Shown one piece after another: positions 8,984 through 18,476 of a stretch of 64,000 nucleotides of DNA. Position 1 is the first letter of the stretch. The number at the start of each line of letters is the position of its first letter. The DNA is taken from contig NZ_FOZE01000002.1 in assembly GCF_900113225.1 (NCBI RefSeq), forward strand, positions 1,302,001-1,366,000, in the 5' to 3' direction. The notes under the pieces are model-generated. The model saw only the letters and a program-made list of their open reading frames with translations. It had not been told where the DNA came from and searched no databases. Origin of the DNA: Mitsuaria sp. PDC51. Its GTDB lineage: Bacteria > Pseudomonadota > Gammaproteobacteria > Burkholderiales > Burkholderiaceae_C. The translations under genes were made by a program, and so were the position numbers.

Positions 8984-10510
8984 ATGCGACGACGACAGTG
9001 GATGACCGCGGCCCTGGCCGCACCGGTGTTCGGCAGCCTGGGGACGGCGCTGCCGGGTTGCTCGACGGGACGGTCGAGCGCCGTGCCGGCCCGGACCGAG
9101 GCCGCCACCGCCGAGGACGGCCCGCCGCCCGCGCCGCGCGAGTTCCGGGCCGCCTGGGTGGCGACGGTCGCCAACATCGACTGGCCCAGCCGCCGCGGCC
9201 TGAGCGACGCCGCGCAGATCGCCGAGATCCACGCGATCCTGGACCACGCGCGGGCGCTGCGCCTGAATGCGATCGTGCTGCAGGTCCGCACCAGCGCGGA
9301 CGCGCTGTACCGCTCCACGCTGGAACCCTGGAGCGAGTACCTGTCCGGCGTCCAGGGCCAGGGACCGGGCTACGACCCGCTGGCGCTGTGGATCGAGCAG
9401 GCCCGCGCGCGCGGTCTTGAACTCCACGCCTGGCTGAACCCGTATCGGGCGAAGCAGAGCGGCGGCAAGTCCGCCCCCGCCGCCACGCACCTGAGCCGCA
9501 CGCGGCCGGACTGGGTGAAGAAGTACGGCGACCAGCTCTGGATCGATCCCGGTGAACCGGGCGCCGCCGACCACACGCTGGCGGTCTGCCGTGACCTGCT
9601 CACCCGCTACGACGTCGACGGCCTGCACATCGACGACTACTTCTATCCCTACCCCGTCCAGGACGCGGCCAAGCAGGACATCGACTTCCCCGACGACGCG
9701 AGCTGGCTGCGCTACGTCCGAGGCGGCGGCACGCTGGCGCGGGCCGACTGGCGTCGCGACAACGTCGACCAGCTGGTGCGACGCTTGTACGAGCTGGTGC
9801 GCGAGCTCCGGCCGGCGGCGCGCGTCGGCATCAGTCCCTTCGGCCTGCCGCGGCCCGACCTGCGGCCGGCGGGCATCACCGGTTTCTCGCAGTACGACAA
9901 GCTCTACGCGCACGTCGAGCACTGGATGGCCATGGGCTGGCTGGACTACCTGGCGCCGCAGCTCTATTGGCCGCGCGCGCAGAAGCCGCAAGCCTTCGAG
10001 CCGCTGATGCGCGCGTGGCAAGGGCTCAATCCGCTGGGGCGGCACGTCTGGCCGGGGCTGTTCACCAGCCGCGCCGGCAACGAGGCCGATGGCTGGCCGC
10101 TGGAGGAAATCGCCGAGCAGGTGGCGCTCACGCGCGCCGCGCCGGGCACTGGCGGTCACCTGCACTTCAGCATGGTGGCGCTGCTGAAGAACCGCCGCGG
10201 CATCGCCGACGCGCTGCGCGACGGGGCCTATGCGCAGGCGGCGCTCGCGCCCGCCACGCCCTGGCTCTCGGCGCCCGCATGCGGCGCCGTCTCGCTGTCG
10301 CGCGAGCCGGACGGCGCGCTGCGGGCCTCCGCGGCGGGCGCGCCGGCACGTGGCTTCGCGCTCTGGCGCCGCGTGGCCGGCCAGGCCTGGCGCTTCGAGG
10401 CCCTGCCCCCGGACGGTCGCATCCCGCGGCCCTCGCCGAGCGAGGCGCTGGTGCTGTCCGCAATCAATGCGATCGGTGAGGAAGGCCCTCGCACTTCGTT
10501 CGTCGCCTGA
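8984..10510 (+). CDS. DigH/YngK-like glycosidase (GHL10, DUF187)
   Basis: A 508-residue exported protein with a basic N-terminus (MRRRQWMTAALAAPVFG) and a lipobox-like LPGC, so probably a lipoprotein. The glycoside-hydrolase-like family 10 domain starts at EFRAAWVATVANIDWPS. It continues through NAIVLQVRTSADALY, LELHAWLNPYRA, VDGLHIDDYFYPYP and VRELRPAARVGISPFG, in the TIM-barrel order expected for the family. E. coli DigH (YddW) of this family cleaves glycan strands stripped of peptides. It lies 33 bp after the NagX-like gene, in the same direction. With AmiD encoded 5 kb downstream, the pair could act in sequence (inference). Confidence 0.88.
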   Translation: MRRRQWMTAALAAPVFGSLGTALPGCSTGRSSAVPARTEAATAEDGPPPAPREFRAAWVATVANIDWPSRRGLSDAAQIAEIHAILDHARALRLNAIVLQVRTSADALYRSTLEPWSEYLSGVQGQGPGYDPLALWIEQARARGLELHAWLNPYRAKQSGGKSAPAATHLSRTRPDWVKKYGDQLWIDPGEPGAADHTLAVCRDLLTRYDVDGLHIDDYFYPYPVQDAAKQDIDFPDDASWLRYVRGGGTLARADWRRDNVDQLVRRLYELVRELRPAARVGISPFGLPRPDLRPAGITGFSQYDKLYAHVEHWMAMGWLDYLAPQLYWPRAQKPQAFEPLMRAWQGLNPLGRHVWPGLFTSRAGNEADGWPLEEIAEQVALTRAAPGTGGHLHFSMVALLKNRRGIADALRDGAYAQAALAPATPWLSAPACGAVSLSREPDGALRASAAGAPARGFALWRRVAGQAWRFEALPPDGRIPRPSPSEALVLSAINAIGEEGPRTSFVA

Positions 10511-10523
10511 ACGCAGGGCCTTC
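10481..10523. terminator. Hairpin across the end of the DigH-like gene
   Basis: GAAGGCCCT (10481-10489) and AGGGCCTTC (10515-10523) are perfect inverted arms flanking the stop codon at 10508-10510, with a 25-nt loop. No T-tract follows, so it is weak as an intrinsic terminator. It could still limit read-through into the TonB receptor gene. Confidence 0.35.
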
Positions 10524-11043
10524 ACTGTCGATTCGGCGCAACGACCGACCCCGGCGGCGTGCGCTCATCAGCCCTAGGGGAAACCCTCGAACATCGACGC
10601 CGATCGGCGGGTTGCGCCGCGGGGCGCGCGCCCCGTCCCAGGGCGCTGTTGCGCTTCGGTGTGGCGTCAGTGCCTCACCTGAAAACGCCAGTGAACACTT
10701 GTCACAGCTCCTCAACATTGGCTATCCAGACTGCGCCGCTGACGCGTTGGTGAGGCCGCCGTGAGCGCCCCGAAAAAGGGCTCGAATGAGGCATTGACGA
10801 CGCGCTGTGAAGGAGAGGTCTCCCGATATTGCCGCATTGATGTGGCAGGTTTCGGCTGGTAGGCTTTTTGCTTCATAAGCGGAGATGGCGCGCCCAAGAG
10901 CGCGCCCGACGCAACAACAAACGAGGGCGGGCATCGCCGCGACGCGCACCACATCGCGTTGAAGTCGGCGACGGAAAACGTTTGCGGAACGTTCACAGCC
11001 CCTCGGAACGGGTTTCGGTCTGACGTCGCACAGGAGCACAGGA
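10511..11043 (+). promoter_or_regulatory. 533-bp regulatory gap before the Oar-like receptor
   Basis: No convincing gene lies here. The stretch is less GC-rich than its surroundings from about 10680 to 10900. One promoter-like pair is TTGATG (10837-10842) and TAGGCT (10860-10865) with a 17-bp spacer. A good ribosome binding site, AGGAGCACAGGA, sits directly before the ATG at 11044. The length of the leader suggests regulated expression of the receptor, but I see no clear operator. Confidence 0.4.
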
Positions 11044-14000
11044 ATGAATCAGAAGGATTGGTTGGGTTTTTCGCGGACGGCGCTGGCCGCCGCGGTCGCC
11101 ATCGTGGCGGCCGCGCCGGTGATGGCGCAGAACACCACCTCGGCCATCGGCGGCCGCGTGGTCGGCGCTGACGGCAAGCCCGTCGCGGGCGCCACGGTGG
11201 TGATCCTGCACAAGGAGTCCGGCTCCTCGAACACGCAGACCACCGATGCCGACGGCCGCTACAACGCGCGCGGCCTGCGCGTGGGCGGTCCGTACACCAT
11301 CACCGTGACCAAGGGCGGCGACCGCGAGGTCAGCGAGAACGTCTACCTCGCCCTGGCCGAGACGCTGGGCCTGGACGTGCAGCTGGGCAAGAGCTCCACC
11401 CAGCTCGAGACCGTGGTCACCACGGGCAGCGCCACCGCGGCGAAGTTCAACAACTCGACGATGGGCTCGGGCACGCAGATCAACCGCGCCGAACTGGACG
11501 CCTACGCGTCGATCGCGCGCAACCTGCAGGACTACGCCCGCAACGATCCCCGCCTGGCGCAGACCGACAAGGAACGCGGCGAGATCTCGGCGATGGGCCA
11601 GAACTCGCGCTACAACTCGATCACGATTGACGGCGTCGCCATCAACGACAGTTTCGGCCTGGAAGCCAACAACCTGCCGACGGCCAAGCAGCCGATCTCG
11701 ATCGACGCGATCCAGTCGGTGCAGGTCAACCTGTCCAACTACGACGTGACCCAGAAGGGTTACACCGGCGCCAACATCAACGCCGTCACCAAGTCGGGCA
11801 CCAACGAGTTCAAGGGCAGCGTCTATTACGTCTACCGCAACGACGACATGGTGGGCAAGCGCTTCGACCGCGGCAACCAGCGCTATACCGATTTCCTGCC
11901 CTTCAAGGAAGACACCAAGGGCTTCACCCTGGGCGGCCCGATCCTCAAGGACAAGCTGTTCTTCTTCGTCAACTATGAAGAGCTGAAGAGCAACCGCGCC
12001 CAGCCCGAGTTCGGACCGATCGGCAGCTCGCTGACCAACAACGCGATCTCGCAAGGCCAGCTCGATGCGATCACCCAGACCGCAAAGAACGCCTACGGCA
12101 TCGACACCGGCTCGGTGATCGGTCAGTCGCAGCTGTCGGTCAAGGACTATCTGGCCAAGATCGACTGGAACATCAACGACAACCACCGCGCCAGCATCCG
12201 CGTCGCGCGCACCGAGCAGTCGGACACCAACAACGGTTCCTTCGGCGGCTACAGCGCGACCGGCCTGCAGATGACCTCGCAGTGGTGGCAGCAGAAGAAG
12301 AAGATCGACACCGTCGTCGGCCAGTGGTTCGCCGACTGGACGCCGGACTTCTCGACCGAGCTGAAGATCTCGAACCGGGACTACAACAGCGTTCCGCAGA
12401 ACAACAGCAACCTGCCCGCGATCGGCATCCGCTTCAACGGCGCGCTGCCCGACGGCGCCCCGGCCGGCGCGAGCACCGGCAACCGCTTCGTGAACTTCGG
12501 CACCGAGCAGAGCCGCCAGTTCAACGTGCTGGACACCAAGACCCTGGACGCCTACTTCGGCGCGACCTGGATCAAGAACGACCACGAGATCAAGTTCGGC
12601 GGCGACCTGCAGCGCAACAAGATCTACAACGCGTTCTTCCAGAACGTGAACGGCAACTACACGTTCGGCTGCGAAAGCGCTTGGACCTACAGCTTTGGCG
12701 CGATCAACTGCAACACCGCCTCCGCGGCGCAGGTGCAGGCGGCGGTGCTGGAGAACTTCACCCGCGGTCGGCCCTCGAGCTACCAGGTCCAGGTTCCCGT
12801 GGCCGGCGGCACGCTGGATGACGGCATCGCCAAGTGGACGCTGGGTCAGACCGGCGTGTTCCTGCAGGACACCTGGAATGTCTCCAAGGACCTGAACATC
12901 ACGGCCGGCTTCCGCGTCGACCAGCTGAGCACCAACGACAAGCCGACCTACAACGCCGCCGCAGCCGCGGCGGTCGTGCCGGGCGCGGTGACGGGCGCCA
13001 GCAGCGTGACGCGTGCCACGGGCGGTTTCGGCCTGGACAACTCGACCACCGTCGACGGCGAAAACCTGTTCCAGCCGCGCTTCGGCTTCAACTACGCGCT
13101 GGACAGCCGCACCGGCCACAAGAAGCAGATCCGCGGCGGCGCGGGCCTGTTCCAGGGCGCCGCGGCATCGGTCTGGCTGACCAACCCGTACTCCAACACC
13201 GGCATGGCCACGCGCCTGGTCGGTTGTGGAACGGCCGGTCTGAACGCCTGCTCGGGCACCGCCTCGGGCGTGTTCAGCGCTGATCCGAACAACCAGCCGA
13301 TCCTGGCAGGCGCAACGCCGGCCGCCAACGTCGACTTCATCCAGAAGGGTCTGGGCCAGCCGTCCGTCTGGAAGATGAACCTCGCCTACGACGCGGAGCT
13401 GCCGTTCTTCGGCATGAACTTCGGCGTCGAGTGGGTCTACACCAAGGTCAACACCGGCATCTACTACCAGCACCTGAACCTTGGCGACCCGACCGCCACC
13501 GGTCCTGACGGCCGCTCGCTGTACTACACGCCGCAGAGCTACAGCCCGAACTGCTGGACCAACACGAACGGCAGTCTGAGCACCACCGGCGCTTGCGCCA
13601 ACGGCCGCTCGCGCGCACTGTCCAACGCATCGTTCGGCAACGTGACCCTGGCCACGAAGACCAAGAAGGGCGACGGCAACGCCATCACCCTGTCGTTCCA
13701 GCGTCCGGCCCGTGACGGCTTCGGCTTCGGCGTCGCCTACACCTACACGGAAGCGTCGGAAGTCAGCCCGCTGACCTCGTCGGTGGCGAACTCCAACTTC
13801 AACTCGCGCGCCGTCTTCAATCCGAACGAGAACGTGGCCGCCAACTCGGCGTACATGATCCGCGACCGCTTCACCGCCAACGTGACGTGGCAGAAGGCCT
13901 TCATCAGCAACCTGAAGACCAACGTCGGCCTGTTCTGGGAAGGCCGTCGCGGCAAGCCCTACAGCTGGACCTTCCTGAACGACATGAACGGCGACGGCGT

Positions 14001-14475
14001 CGCCGGCAACGACCTGCTGTACATCCCCGCCTCGCGCGGCGCGGCGGGCGTCAAGTTCGCCACCCCGGCGGACGAGGCGGCGTTCTGGAACATCGTCGAC
14101 AACAACCCCGACCTGTCGAAGTACAAGGGCGCCGTGGTGCCGCGCAACAGCTCGTTCTCGCAGTTCGTGAACAGCTTCGACCTGCGCGTCAGCCAGGAAG
14201 TCCCCGGCTTCTTCCCGCAGCACAAGGGCAAGGTCACCTTCGACATCCTGAACATCGGCAACCTGCTCAACAAGAAGTGGGGCCGCATCGACGAAGTCAC
14301 CTTCCAGTCCGCCGGTGGCAACCGTCGCAGCTTCGTGAACTTCGCCGGCATCGATGCCCAAGGGAACTACGTCTACCGCACCAACGCCAACGCGATCAAC
14401 GACAACCTGGCCATCCGCCAGGTCAAGGGCGAATCGCAATGGGCCATCCAGGTGACGGCCGCCTACGAGTTCTGA
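11044..14475 (+). CDS. Oar-like TonB-dependent outer-membrane receptor
   Basis: A 1143-residue TonB-dependent receptor. A signal peptide ends near PVMAQ. A carboxypeptidase-regulatory-like beta-sandwich domain follows at about residues 32-115 (GGRVVGADGKPVAGATVVI...DADGRYNARGLRVGG), then a plug domain (SIDAIQSVQVNLSNYDV; GANINAVTKSGTNEFKGS) and a long barrel ending in the aromatic residue of VTAAYEF. This Oar/SusC-like layout is used for large substrates such as oligosaccharides or peptides. It sits between the DigH-like glycosidase and the amino-sugar kinase and is followed by a strong terminator. Uptake of muropeptides or glycan fragments is therefore a reasonable inference, not shown by sequence. 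Confidence 0.92.
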   Translation: MNQKDWLGFSRTALAAAVAIVAAAPVMAQNTTSAIGGRVVGADGKPVAGATVVILHKESGSSNTQTTDADGRYNARGLRVGGPYTITVTKGGDREVSENVYLALAETLGLDVQLGKSSTQLETVVTTGSATAAKFNNSTMGSGTQINRAELDAYASIARNLQDYARNDPRLAQTDKERGEISAMGQNSRYNSITIDGVAINDSFGLEANNLPTAKQPISIDAIQSVQVNLSNYDVTQKGYTGANINAVTKSGTNEFKGSVYYVYRNDDMVGKRFDRGNQRYTDFLPFKEDTKGFTLGGPILKDKLFFFVNYEELKSNRAQPEFGPIGSSLTNNAISQGQLDAITQTAKNAYGIDTGSVIGQSQLSVKDYLAKIDWNINDNHRASIRVARTEQSDTNNGSFGGYSATGLQMTSQWWQQKKKIDTVVGQWFADWTPDFSTELKISNRDYNSVPQNNSNLPAIGIRFNGALPDGAPAGASTGNRFVNFGTEQSRQFNVLDTKTLDAYFGATWIKNDHEIKFGGDLQRNKIYNAFFQNVNGNYTFGCESAWTYSFGAINCNTASAAQVQAAVLENFTRGRPSSYQVQVPVAGGTLDDGIAKWTLGQTGVFLQDTWNVSKDLNITAGFRVDQLSTNDKPTYNAAAAAAVVPGAVTGASSVTRATGGFGLDNSTTVDGENLFQPRFGFNYALDSRTGHKKQIRGGAGLFQGAAASVWLTNPYSNTGMATRLVGCGTAGLNACSGTASGVFSADPNNQPILAGATPAANVDFIQKGLGQPSVWKMNLAYDAELPFFGMNFGVEWVYTKVNTGIYYQHLNLGDPTATGPDGRSLYYTPQSYSPNCWTNTNGSLSTTGACANGRSRALSNASFGNVTLATKTKKGDGNAITLSFQRPARDGFGFGVAYTYTEASEVSPLTSSVANSNFNSRAVFNPNENVAANSAYMIRDRFTANVTWQKAFISNLKTNVGLFWEGRRGKPYSWTFLNDMNGDGVAGNDLLYIPASRGAAGVKFATPADEAAFWNIVDNNPDLSKYKGAVVPRNSSFSQFVNSFDLRVSQEVPGFFPQHKGKVTFDILNIGNLLNKKWGRIDEVTFQSAGGNRRSFVNFAGIDAQGNYVYRTNANAINDNLAIRQVKGESQWAIQVTAAYEF

Positions 14476-14540
14476 TCGACGCACGATCGATCACGCTCCC
14501 TGCGGGCGACCGGCCTCGACGGCCGGTCCTCGCGGACACC

Positions 14541-14566
14541 ACGGGCTCCTTCGGGAGCCCGTTTTT
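14541..14566 (+). terminator. Intrinsic terminator with TTCG tetraloop after the receptor gene
   Basis: Arms ACGGGCTCC (14541-14549) and GGAGCCCGT (14554-14562) enclose a TTCG loop and run into a T-tract ending at 14566. A second hairpin, GACCGGCC/GGCCGGTC (14508-14528), lies just before it. This closes the receptor transcript. Confidence 0.85.
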
Positions 14567-14662
14567 CATGGCGGCCATGAGCCCAACTCATACCCGCCCC
14601 GCGCATTGACAATGGCGGGCCCGCGACGCGCCTCTTAAGCTCCGCGCGCCACGCCCTCCCCC

Positions 14663-15661
14663 ATGAGCCTCACTCCCGACGCCACCGCCTCCGCCCACGC
14701 GCCCGACCGGCCAGGCAGCGCGCGCGCCGGCGCCGGGCTCGGCCTGGGGCTCGACGCCGGCGGCACGCAGACGCGCTGGGCGCTGTCGCGGCCCGACGGC
14801 ACGCTGGTGGCGCGCGGCGAGGTCGGCGGCTTCAGCGCGTTGCTGCTGGACAGCAGCGCCGGCCGCGTGGCGCTGGCGCAGACGCTGCAATCGCTCGCCG
14901 CCGCAGTGATCGCGCATGCGGCGCCGGGCGCCCTGCGCGGCCTGCAGGCCGGCATCACCGGGCTCGGCGAACCCGACGGCCCCGCCGGCCGGCAGCTGCG
15001 TGCGCTGCTGGCGCAGCAGCTGGGCCTGGCGCCGGCGCAGATCCATTGCGACAGCGACATCGCCCAGGCCTGGCATGCGCTCTACCGCCCCGGCGAGGGC
15101 TACCTGGTCTACGCCGGCACCGGCGCGATCGCGGCCTTCATCGACACGGACGGCACGCTTCACCGCGCCGGCGGCCGCGGTCCGCTGCTCGGCGACGAAG
15201 GCGGCGGCCAGTGGATCGCCCGCGAGGCACTGGCGCTGGTCTGGCGACGCGAGGACGAGGCCCCCGGCGCCTGGACGGATTCGGCGCTGGCGCGCCATCT
15301 GTTCGACGAACTCGGCGGCGCGGACTGGCCGACCACCCGCGCCTTCATGTACGGCGGCGACAACGCGGCACGGCGTGGCTCGATCGGCCGGCTCGCGCTG
15401 GCCGTCGCGCGCGCGGCCGAGGCCGACGATCCCGACGCCCTCGCGCTGCTGCACCGCGCCGGCCGCGAGCTCGCCCGGCTGCCGCTGGCGCTCGTGCGCC
15501 GCCTGGGCGTGCGTCCCGTCACCGCCGCCGGACGTGTGCTGCAATTGCACCCGGCGATCGAGGCCGGCCTGCGCGCCGCGCTGCCGCACGACCTGCCCCT
15601 CGCCGTTCAACAACCCGACACCGCCCTGGCCGCTGCGCGGCGCGCGGCCCTCGCCCCATGA
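14663..15661 (+). CDS. BadF/BadG/BcrA/BcrD-family amino-sugar kinase (GlcNAc/MurNAc kinase candidate)
   Basis: A 332-residue actin-fold sugar kinase. The phosphate-1 loop GLGLDAGGTQTRWAL and the second nucleotide motif VYAGTGAIAAFID are clear. The GGRGPLLGDEGGGQWIAREAL segment is typical of the BadF-type N-acetylglucosamine kinases. Relatives include human NAGK and clostridial MurK, which phosphorylates MurNAc and GlcNAc. With murQ upstream and amiD overlapping its stop codon (ATGA at 15658-15661), a MurK-like role making MurNAc-6-phosphate is likely but inferred. A TTGACA (14606-14611) precedes the gene. The start at 14663 follows a weak ribosome binding site. Confidence 0.85.
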   Translation: MSLTPDATASAHAPDRPGSARAGAGLGLGLDAGGTQTRWALSRPDGTLVARGEVGGFSALLLDSSAGRVALAQTLQSLAAAVIAHAAPGALRGLQAGITGLGEPDGPAGRQLRALLAQQLGLAPAQIHCDSDIAQAWHALYRPGEGYLVYAGTGAIAAFIDTDGTLHRAGGRGPLLGDEGGGQWIAREALALVWRREDEAPGAWTDSALARHLFDELGGADWPTTRAFMYGGDNAARRGSIGRLALAVARAAEADDPDALALLHRAGRELARLPLALVRRLGVRPVTAAGRVLQLHPAIEAGLRAALPHDLPLAVQQPDTALAAARRAALAP

Positions 15662-16500
15662 AGACCAAGCTCCTGACCCTCGCCGCCGCCGCCCTGCTCG
15701 CGGCCTGCGCCTCGCCCACGCTGCAGATCGACAAGACGCATGTCTCCGAGAACCAGGACAGCCGCGCGCAGTTCCTGATCCTCCACTACACGGTGCTCGA
15801 CTTCGACAAGTCGATGAAGGTGCTGACCACCGGCGGCAAGGTCTCCGCTCACTACCTGGTGCAGGACAACCCGTCCAAGGTCTACCAGCTGGTCGACGAG
15901 AACCGCCGCGCCTGGCACGCCGGCGTCAGCTACTGGGGCGGCGCGACCAACCTGAACTCGGCCTCGATCGGCATCGAGATCGTCAACGCCGGCTTCACCG
16001 ACACGCCGCTGGGCCGCGTCTACGCGCCCTATCCGCAGAAGCAGATCGACGACGTCATCCAGCTGACCCGCGAGATCGTCGCGCGCCACGGCATCCGTTC
16101 CGATCGCATCCTCGGCCACAACGACATCGCGCCGGGGCGCAAGCAGGACCCGGGTCCGGAGTTCCCCTGGAAGCAGCTCGCCGACGCCGGCCTGATCGCC
16201 TGGCCGGACGCGGCGCAGGTGCAGATCAAGCGGGCGATCTACGAGGTCGGCCCGGTGCCCGACGTCAACTGGTTCCAGCAGCGCCTGGCGCAGGTGGGCT
16301 ACCAGACGCCGCGCACCGGCGAGTTCGACGTCGCCACCCGCGAGGTGATCAGCACCTTCCAGATGAAATACCGTCCGGCCAACTTCGCCGGCGACATGGA
16401 TGCCGAGACCGCCGCGCTGCTGGAGGTGGTCACCACGCCCGGCGGGATGCTCATGAAGCAGCCACGCGCCGCGGATTCGCAGGTGCGCTCGGCGTATTGA
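15658..16500 (+). CDS. amiD: N-acetylmuramoyl-L-alanine amidase AmiD-type lipoprotein
   Basis: A 280-residue outer-membrane-type lipoprotein with lipobox LLAAC (Cys 17). The amidase_2 domain hydrolyses the bond between MurNAc and the peptide stem. Zinc ligands are His 43 (LILHYTVL), His 153 (ILGHNDIAPG) and Asp 164 (KQDPGPEFPW). The words VDENRRAWHAGVSYWGG and NSASIGIEIVN match E. coli AmiD closely. A C-terminal peptidoglycan-binding domain (VNWFQQRLAQVGY...FDVATREVISTFQMKYRP) follows. The start codon overlaps the kinase stop, so the two are probably translated together. It would release free peptides for the Dpp system encoded next. Confidence 0.93.
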   Translation: MKTKLLTLAAAALLAACASPTLQIDKTHVSENQDSRAQFLILHYTVLDFDKSMKVLTTGGKVSAHYLVQDNPSKVYQLVDENRRAWHAGVSYWGGATNLNSASIGIEIVNAGFTDTPLGRVYAPYPQKQIDDVIQLTREIVARHGIRSDRILGHNDIAPGRKQDPGPEFPWKQLADAGLIAWPDAAQVQIKRAIYEVGPVPDVNWFQQRLAQVGYQTPRTGEFDVATREVISTFQMKYRPANFAGDMDAETAALLEVVTTPGGMLMKQPRAADSQVRSAY

Positions 16501-16516
16501 CCTGGCGCCGCCTGCC

Positions 16517-17527
16517 TTGCTGAACTTCTTCCTCCGCCGCCTGGCCACCTTGCTGCCGACGCTGATCGGCGTGACGCTGGTCGCCTTCGGCCTGATCCGA
16601 CTGGTGCCGGGCGATCCGATCGCGATCATGATGGGCGAGCGCGCGCTGGACGAGGCCACGCATGCGCGGCTGATGCACGAGCTCGGCCTGGACCAGCCGC
16701 TGTGGCGCCAGTACGCGGACTATGTCGGCGGCCTGCTGCACGGTGACCTGGGGCGATCGCTGGTGTCGCACGAGCCGGTCTCGCACGAATTCCGCGCGCT
16801 GTTTCCGGCCACCGCCGAGCTGGCGCTGTTCGCGCTGCTGCTGGCGATCGTGCTGGGCATGGCCCTGGGCATCGCCGCGGCGCTGCGTCGCGGCTCGCTG
16901 CTGGACCAGGGCGTGATGGGCGTGGCCACGGTCGGTTATTCGATGCCGGTGTTCTGGTGGGGGCTGATCCTCATCATGCTGTTCTCGGTCGGACTGGGCT
17001 GGACGCCGGTGTCGGGCCGCATCGCCGTCGAGTACGACGTGCAGCGCGTCACCGGCTTCATGCTGATCGACGCGGCGCTGCACGACGAGGCCGGCGCCTG
17101 GCGCTCGGCGCTGCGCCACCTGCTGCTGCCGGCGCTGGTGCTGGGCACCAGCACGACGGCGGTGATCGCGCGCATGACGCGCTCCAGCCTGCTGGAGGTG
17201 CTGCGCGAGGACTACATGCGCAGCGCCCGCGCCCGCGGCCTGTCGCCGGCGCGGGTGGTGCTGGTGCACGGCCTGCGCAACGCGCTGATCCCCGTCATCA
17301 CGGTGATCGGGCTGAAGGTCGGCAGTCTGCTGGCCGGCGCGGTGCTGACCGAGACCATCTTCAGCTGGCCCGGCATCGGCAAGTGGCTCATCGACGCCAT
17401 CGCGCGCCGCGACTATCCGGTCGTGCAGGCCGGCATCCTGATCTCGGCCTGCACCTTCATCGCGGTCAACCTGCTGGTGGACCTGCTGTACGGCGTGGTC
17501 AATCCGCGCATCCGCAAGCAGGGCTGA
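16517..17527 (+). CDS. dppB: Peptide ABC transporter permease DppB
   Basis: A 336-residue inner-membrane permease of the binding-protein-dependent family. It starts LNFFLRRLATLLPTLIGVTL and has six or so membrane helices. The EAA-loop region ARGLSPARVVLVHGLRNALIP contacts the ATPases. Of the available starts, TTG at 16517 gives the standard N-terminus, and no ATG is well placed. It lies 16 bp after amiD, implying one transcript. With DppC it forms the channel for peptides, which here may be murein peptides released by AmiD. Confidence 0.92.
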   Translation: MLNFFLRRLATLLPTLIGVTLVAFGLIRLVPGDPIAIMMGERALDEATHARLMHELGLDQPLWRQYADYVGGLLHGDLGRSLVSHEPVSHEFRALFPATAELALFALLLAIVLGMALGIAAALRRGSLLDQGVMGVATVGYSMPVFWWGLILIMLFSVGLGWTPVSGRIAVEYDVQRVTGFMLIDAALHDEAGAWRSALRHLLLPALVLGTSTTAVIARMTRSSLLEVLREDYMRSARARGLSPARVVLVHGLRNALIPVITVIGLKVGSLLAGAVLTETIFSWPGIGKWLIDAIARRDYPVVQAGILISACTFIAVNLLVDLLYGVVNPRIRKQG

Positions 17528-17528
17528 G

Positions 17529-18476
17529 ATGAGCATGAGCGATCCCACCCGCCCGGCGCCGACGAGCCTCCCACCCGAGGTCCCGCCCGTCATGGCGCCG
17601 CCGGTGCTGCCGCCCGGCCCGCTGGCCGAGTTCTGGCGCGGTTTCTCCGCCAACCGCGGCGCGCTGGTGGCGCTGGTCGTGTTCACGCTCCTGGCGCTGG
17701 CGGCGCTGCTCGCGCCCTGGATCGCGCCGCACGATCCGGTGAGGCAGTACCGCGAGGCGATGCTGACCCCGCCGCTGTGGATGGACGGCGGCCAGACGCG
17801 CTTCCTGCTCGGCACCGATGAACTCGGTCGCGACCTGCTGTCGCGGCTGCTGCACGGCGCGCGCGTGTCGCTCGGCATCGGGCTCGCCTCGGTGGTGCTG
17901 TCGCTGATCCCCGGCGTGCTGCTGGGGCTGCTGGCGGCCTTCCACCAGCGGCTGCTGGCGCCGGTCGTGATGCGGCTGATGGACGTGATGCTCGCGCTGC
18001 CCGGCCTGCTGCTGGCGATCTGCGTGATCACGGTGCTCGGGCCGGGCCTGATGAACACGGTGATCGCGATCGCCGTCGGCAGCCTGCCGGAGTACGTCCG
18101 GCTCACCCGTGCCGCCGCGCTCGCCGAGCTCGGCAAGGACTACGTCACCGCCAGCCGCGTCGCGGGCGCGTCGACCTGGCGGCTGATGTTCTCGACGGTG
18201 CTGCCCAACTGCCTGGCGCCGCTGATCGTCAACGCGTCGCTGAGCTTCTCGGCCGCGATCCTCGAGGCCGCCGGCCTCGGCTTCCTCGGCCTGGGCGTCC
18301 AGGCGCCGATGGCCGAGTGGGGCACGATGCTGTCGTCGGCGCGCGACTACATCGTGCGCGCGCCCTGGGTGGTGACGCTGCCCGGGCTCGCGATCCTGGT
18401 CTCGGTGCTGAGCGTCAACCTGATGGGCGACGGCCTGCGCGACGCGCTCGACCCGCGCCTGAAGAGGGTCTCGTGA
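17529..18476 (+). CDS. dppC: Peptide ABC transporter permease DppC
   Basis: A 315-residue partner permease. After a proline-rich cytoplasmic tail it has [21 protein letters not shown] as first helix and the periplasmic family motif [23 protein letters not shown]. The EAA loop is [17 protein letters not shown]. It begins one base after the dppB stop, and its stop overlaps the dppD start (TGATG). The tail of about 35 residues is longer than in E. coli DppC, and a later ATG (17592) would shorten it. Confidence 0.93.
   Translation: MSMSDPTRPAPTSLPPEVPPVMAPPVLPPGPLAEFWRGFSANRGALVALVVFTLLALAALLAPWIAPHDPVRQYREAMLTPPLWMDGGQTRFLLGTDELGRDLLSRLLHGARVSLGIGLASVVLSLIPGVLLGLLAAFHQRLLAPVVMRLMDVMLALPGLLLAICVITVLGPGLMNTVIAIAVGSLPEYVRLTRAAALAELGKDYVTASRVAGASTWRLMFSTVLPNCLAPLIVNASLSFSAAILEAAGLGFLGLGVQAPMAEWGTMLSSARDYIVRAPWVVTLPGLAILVSVLSVNLMGDGLRDALDPRLKRVS

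Noticed and set aside
10993-14484. A 1163-codon minus-strand frame opposite the Oar-like receptor
   Set aside because: Its composition mirrors the receptor codons and it has no motifs. Such antisense frames occur under most genes in this window.
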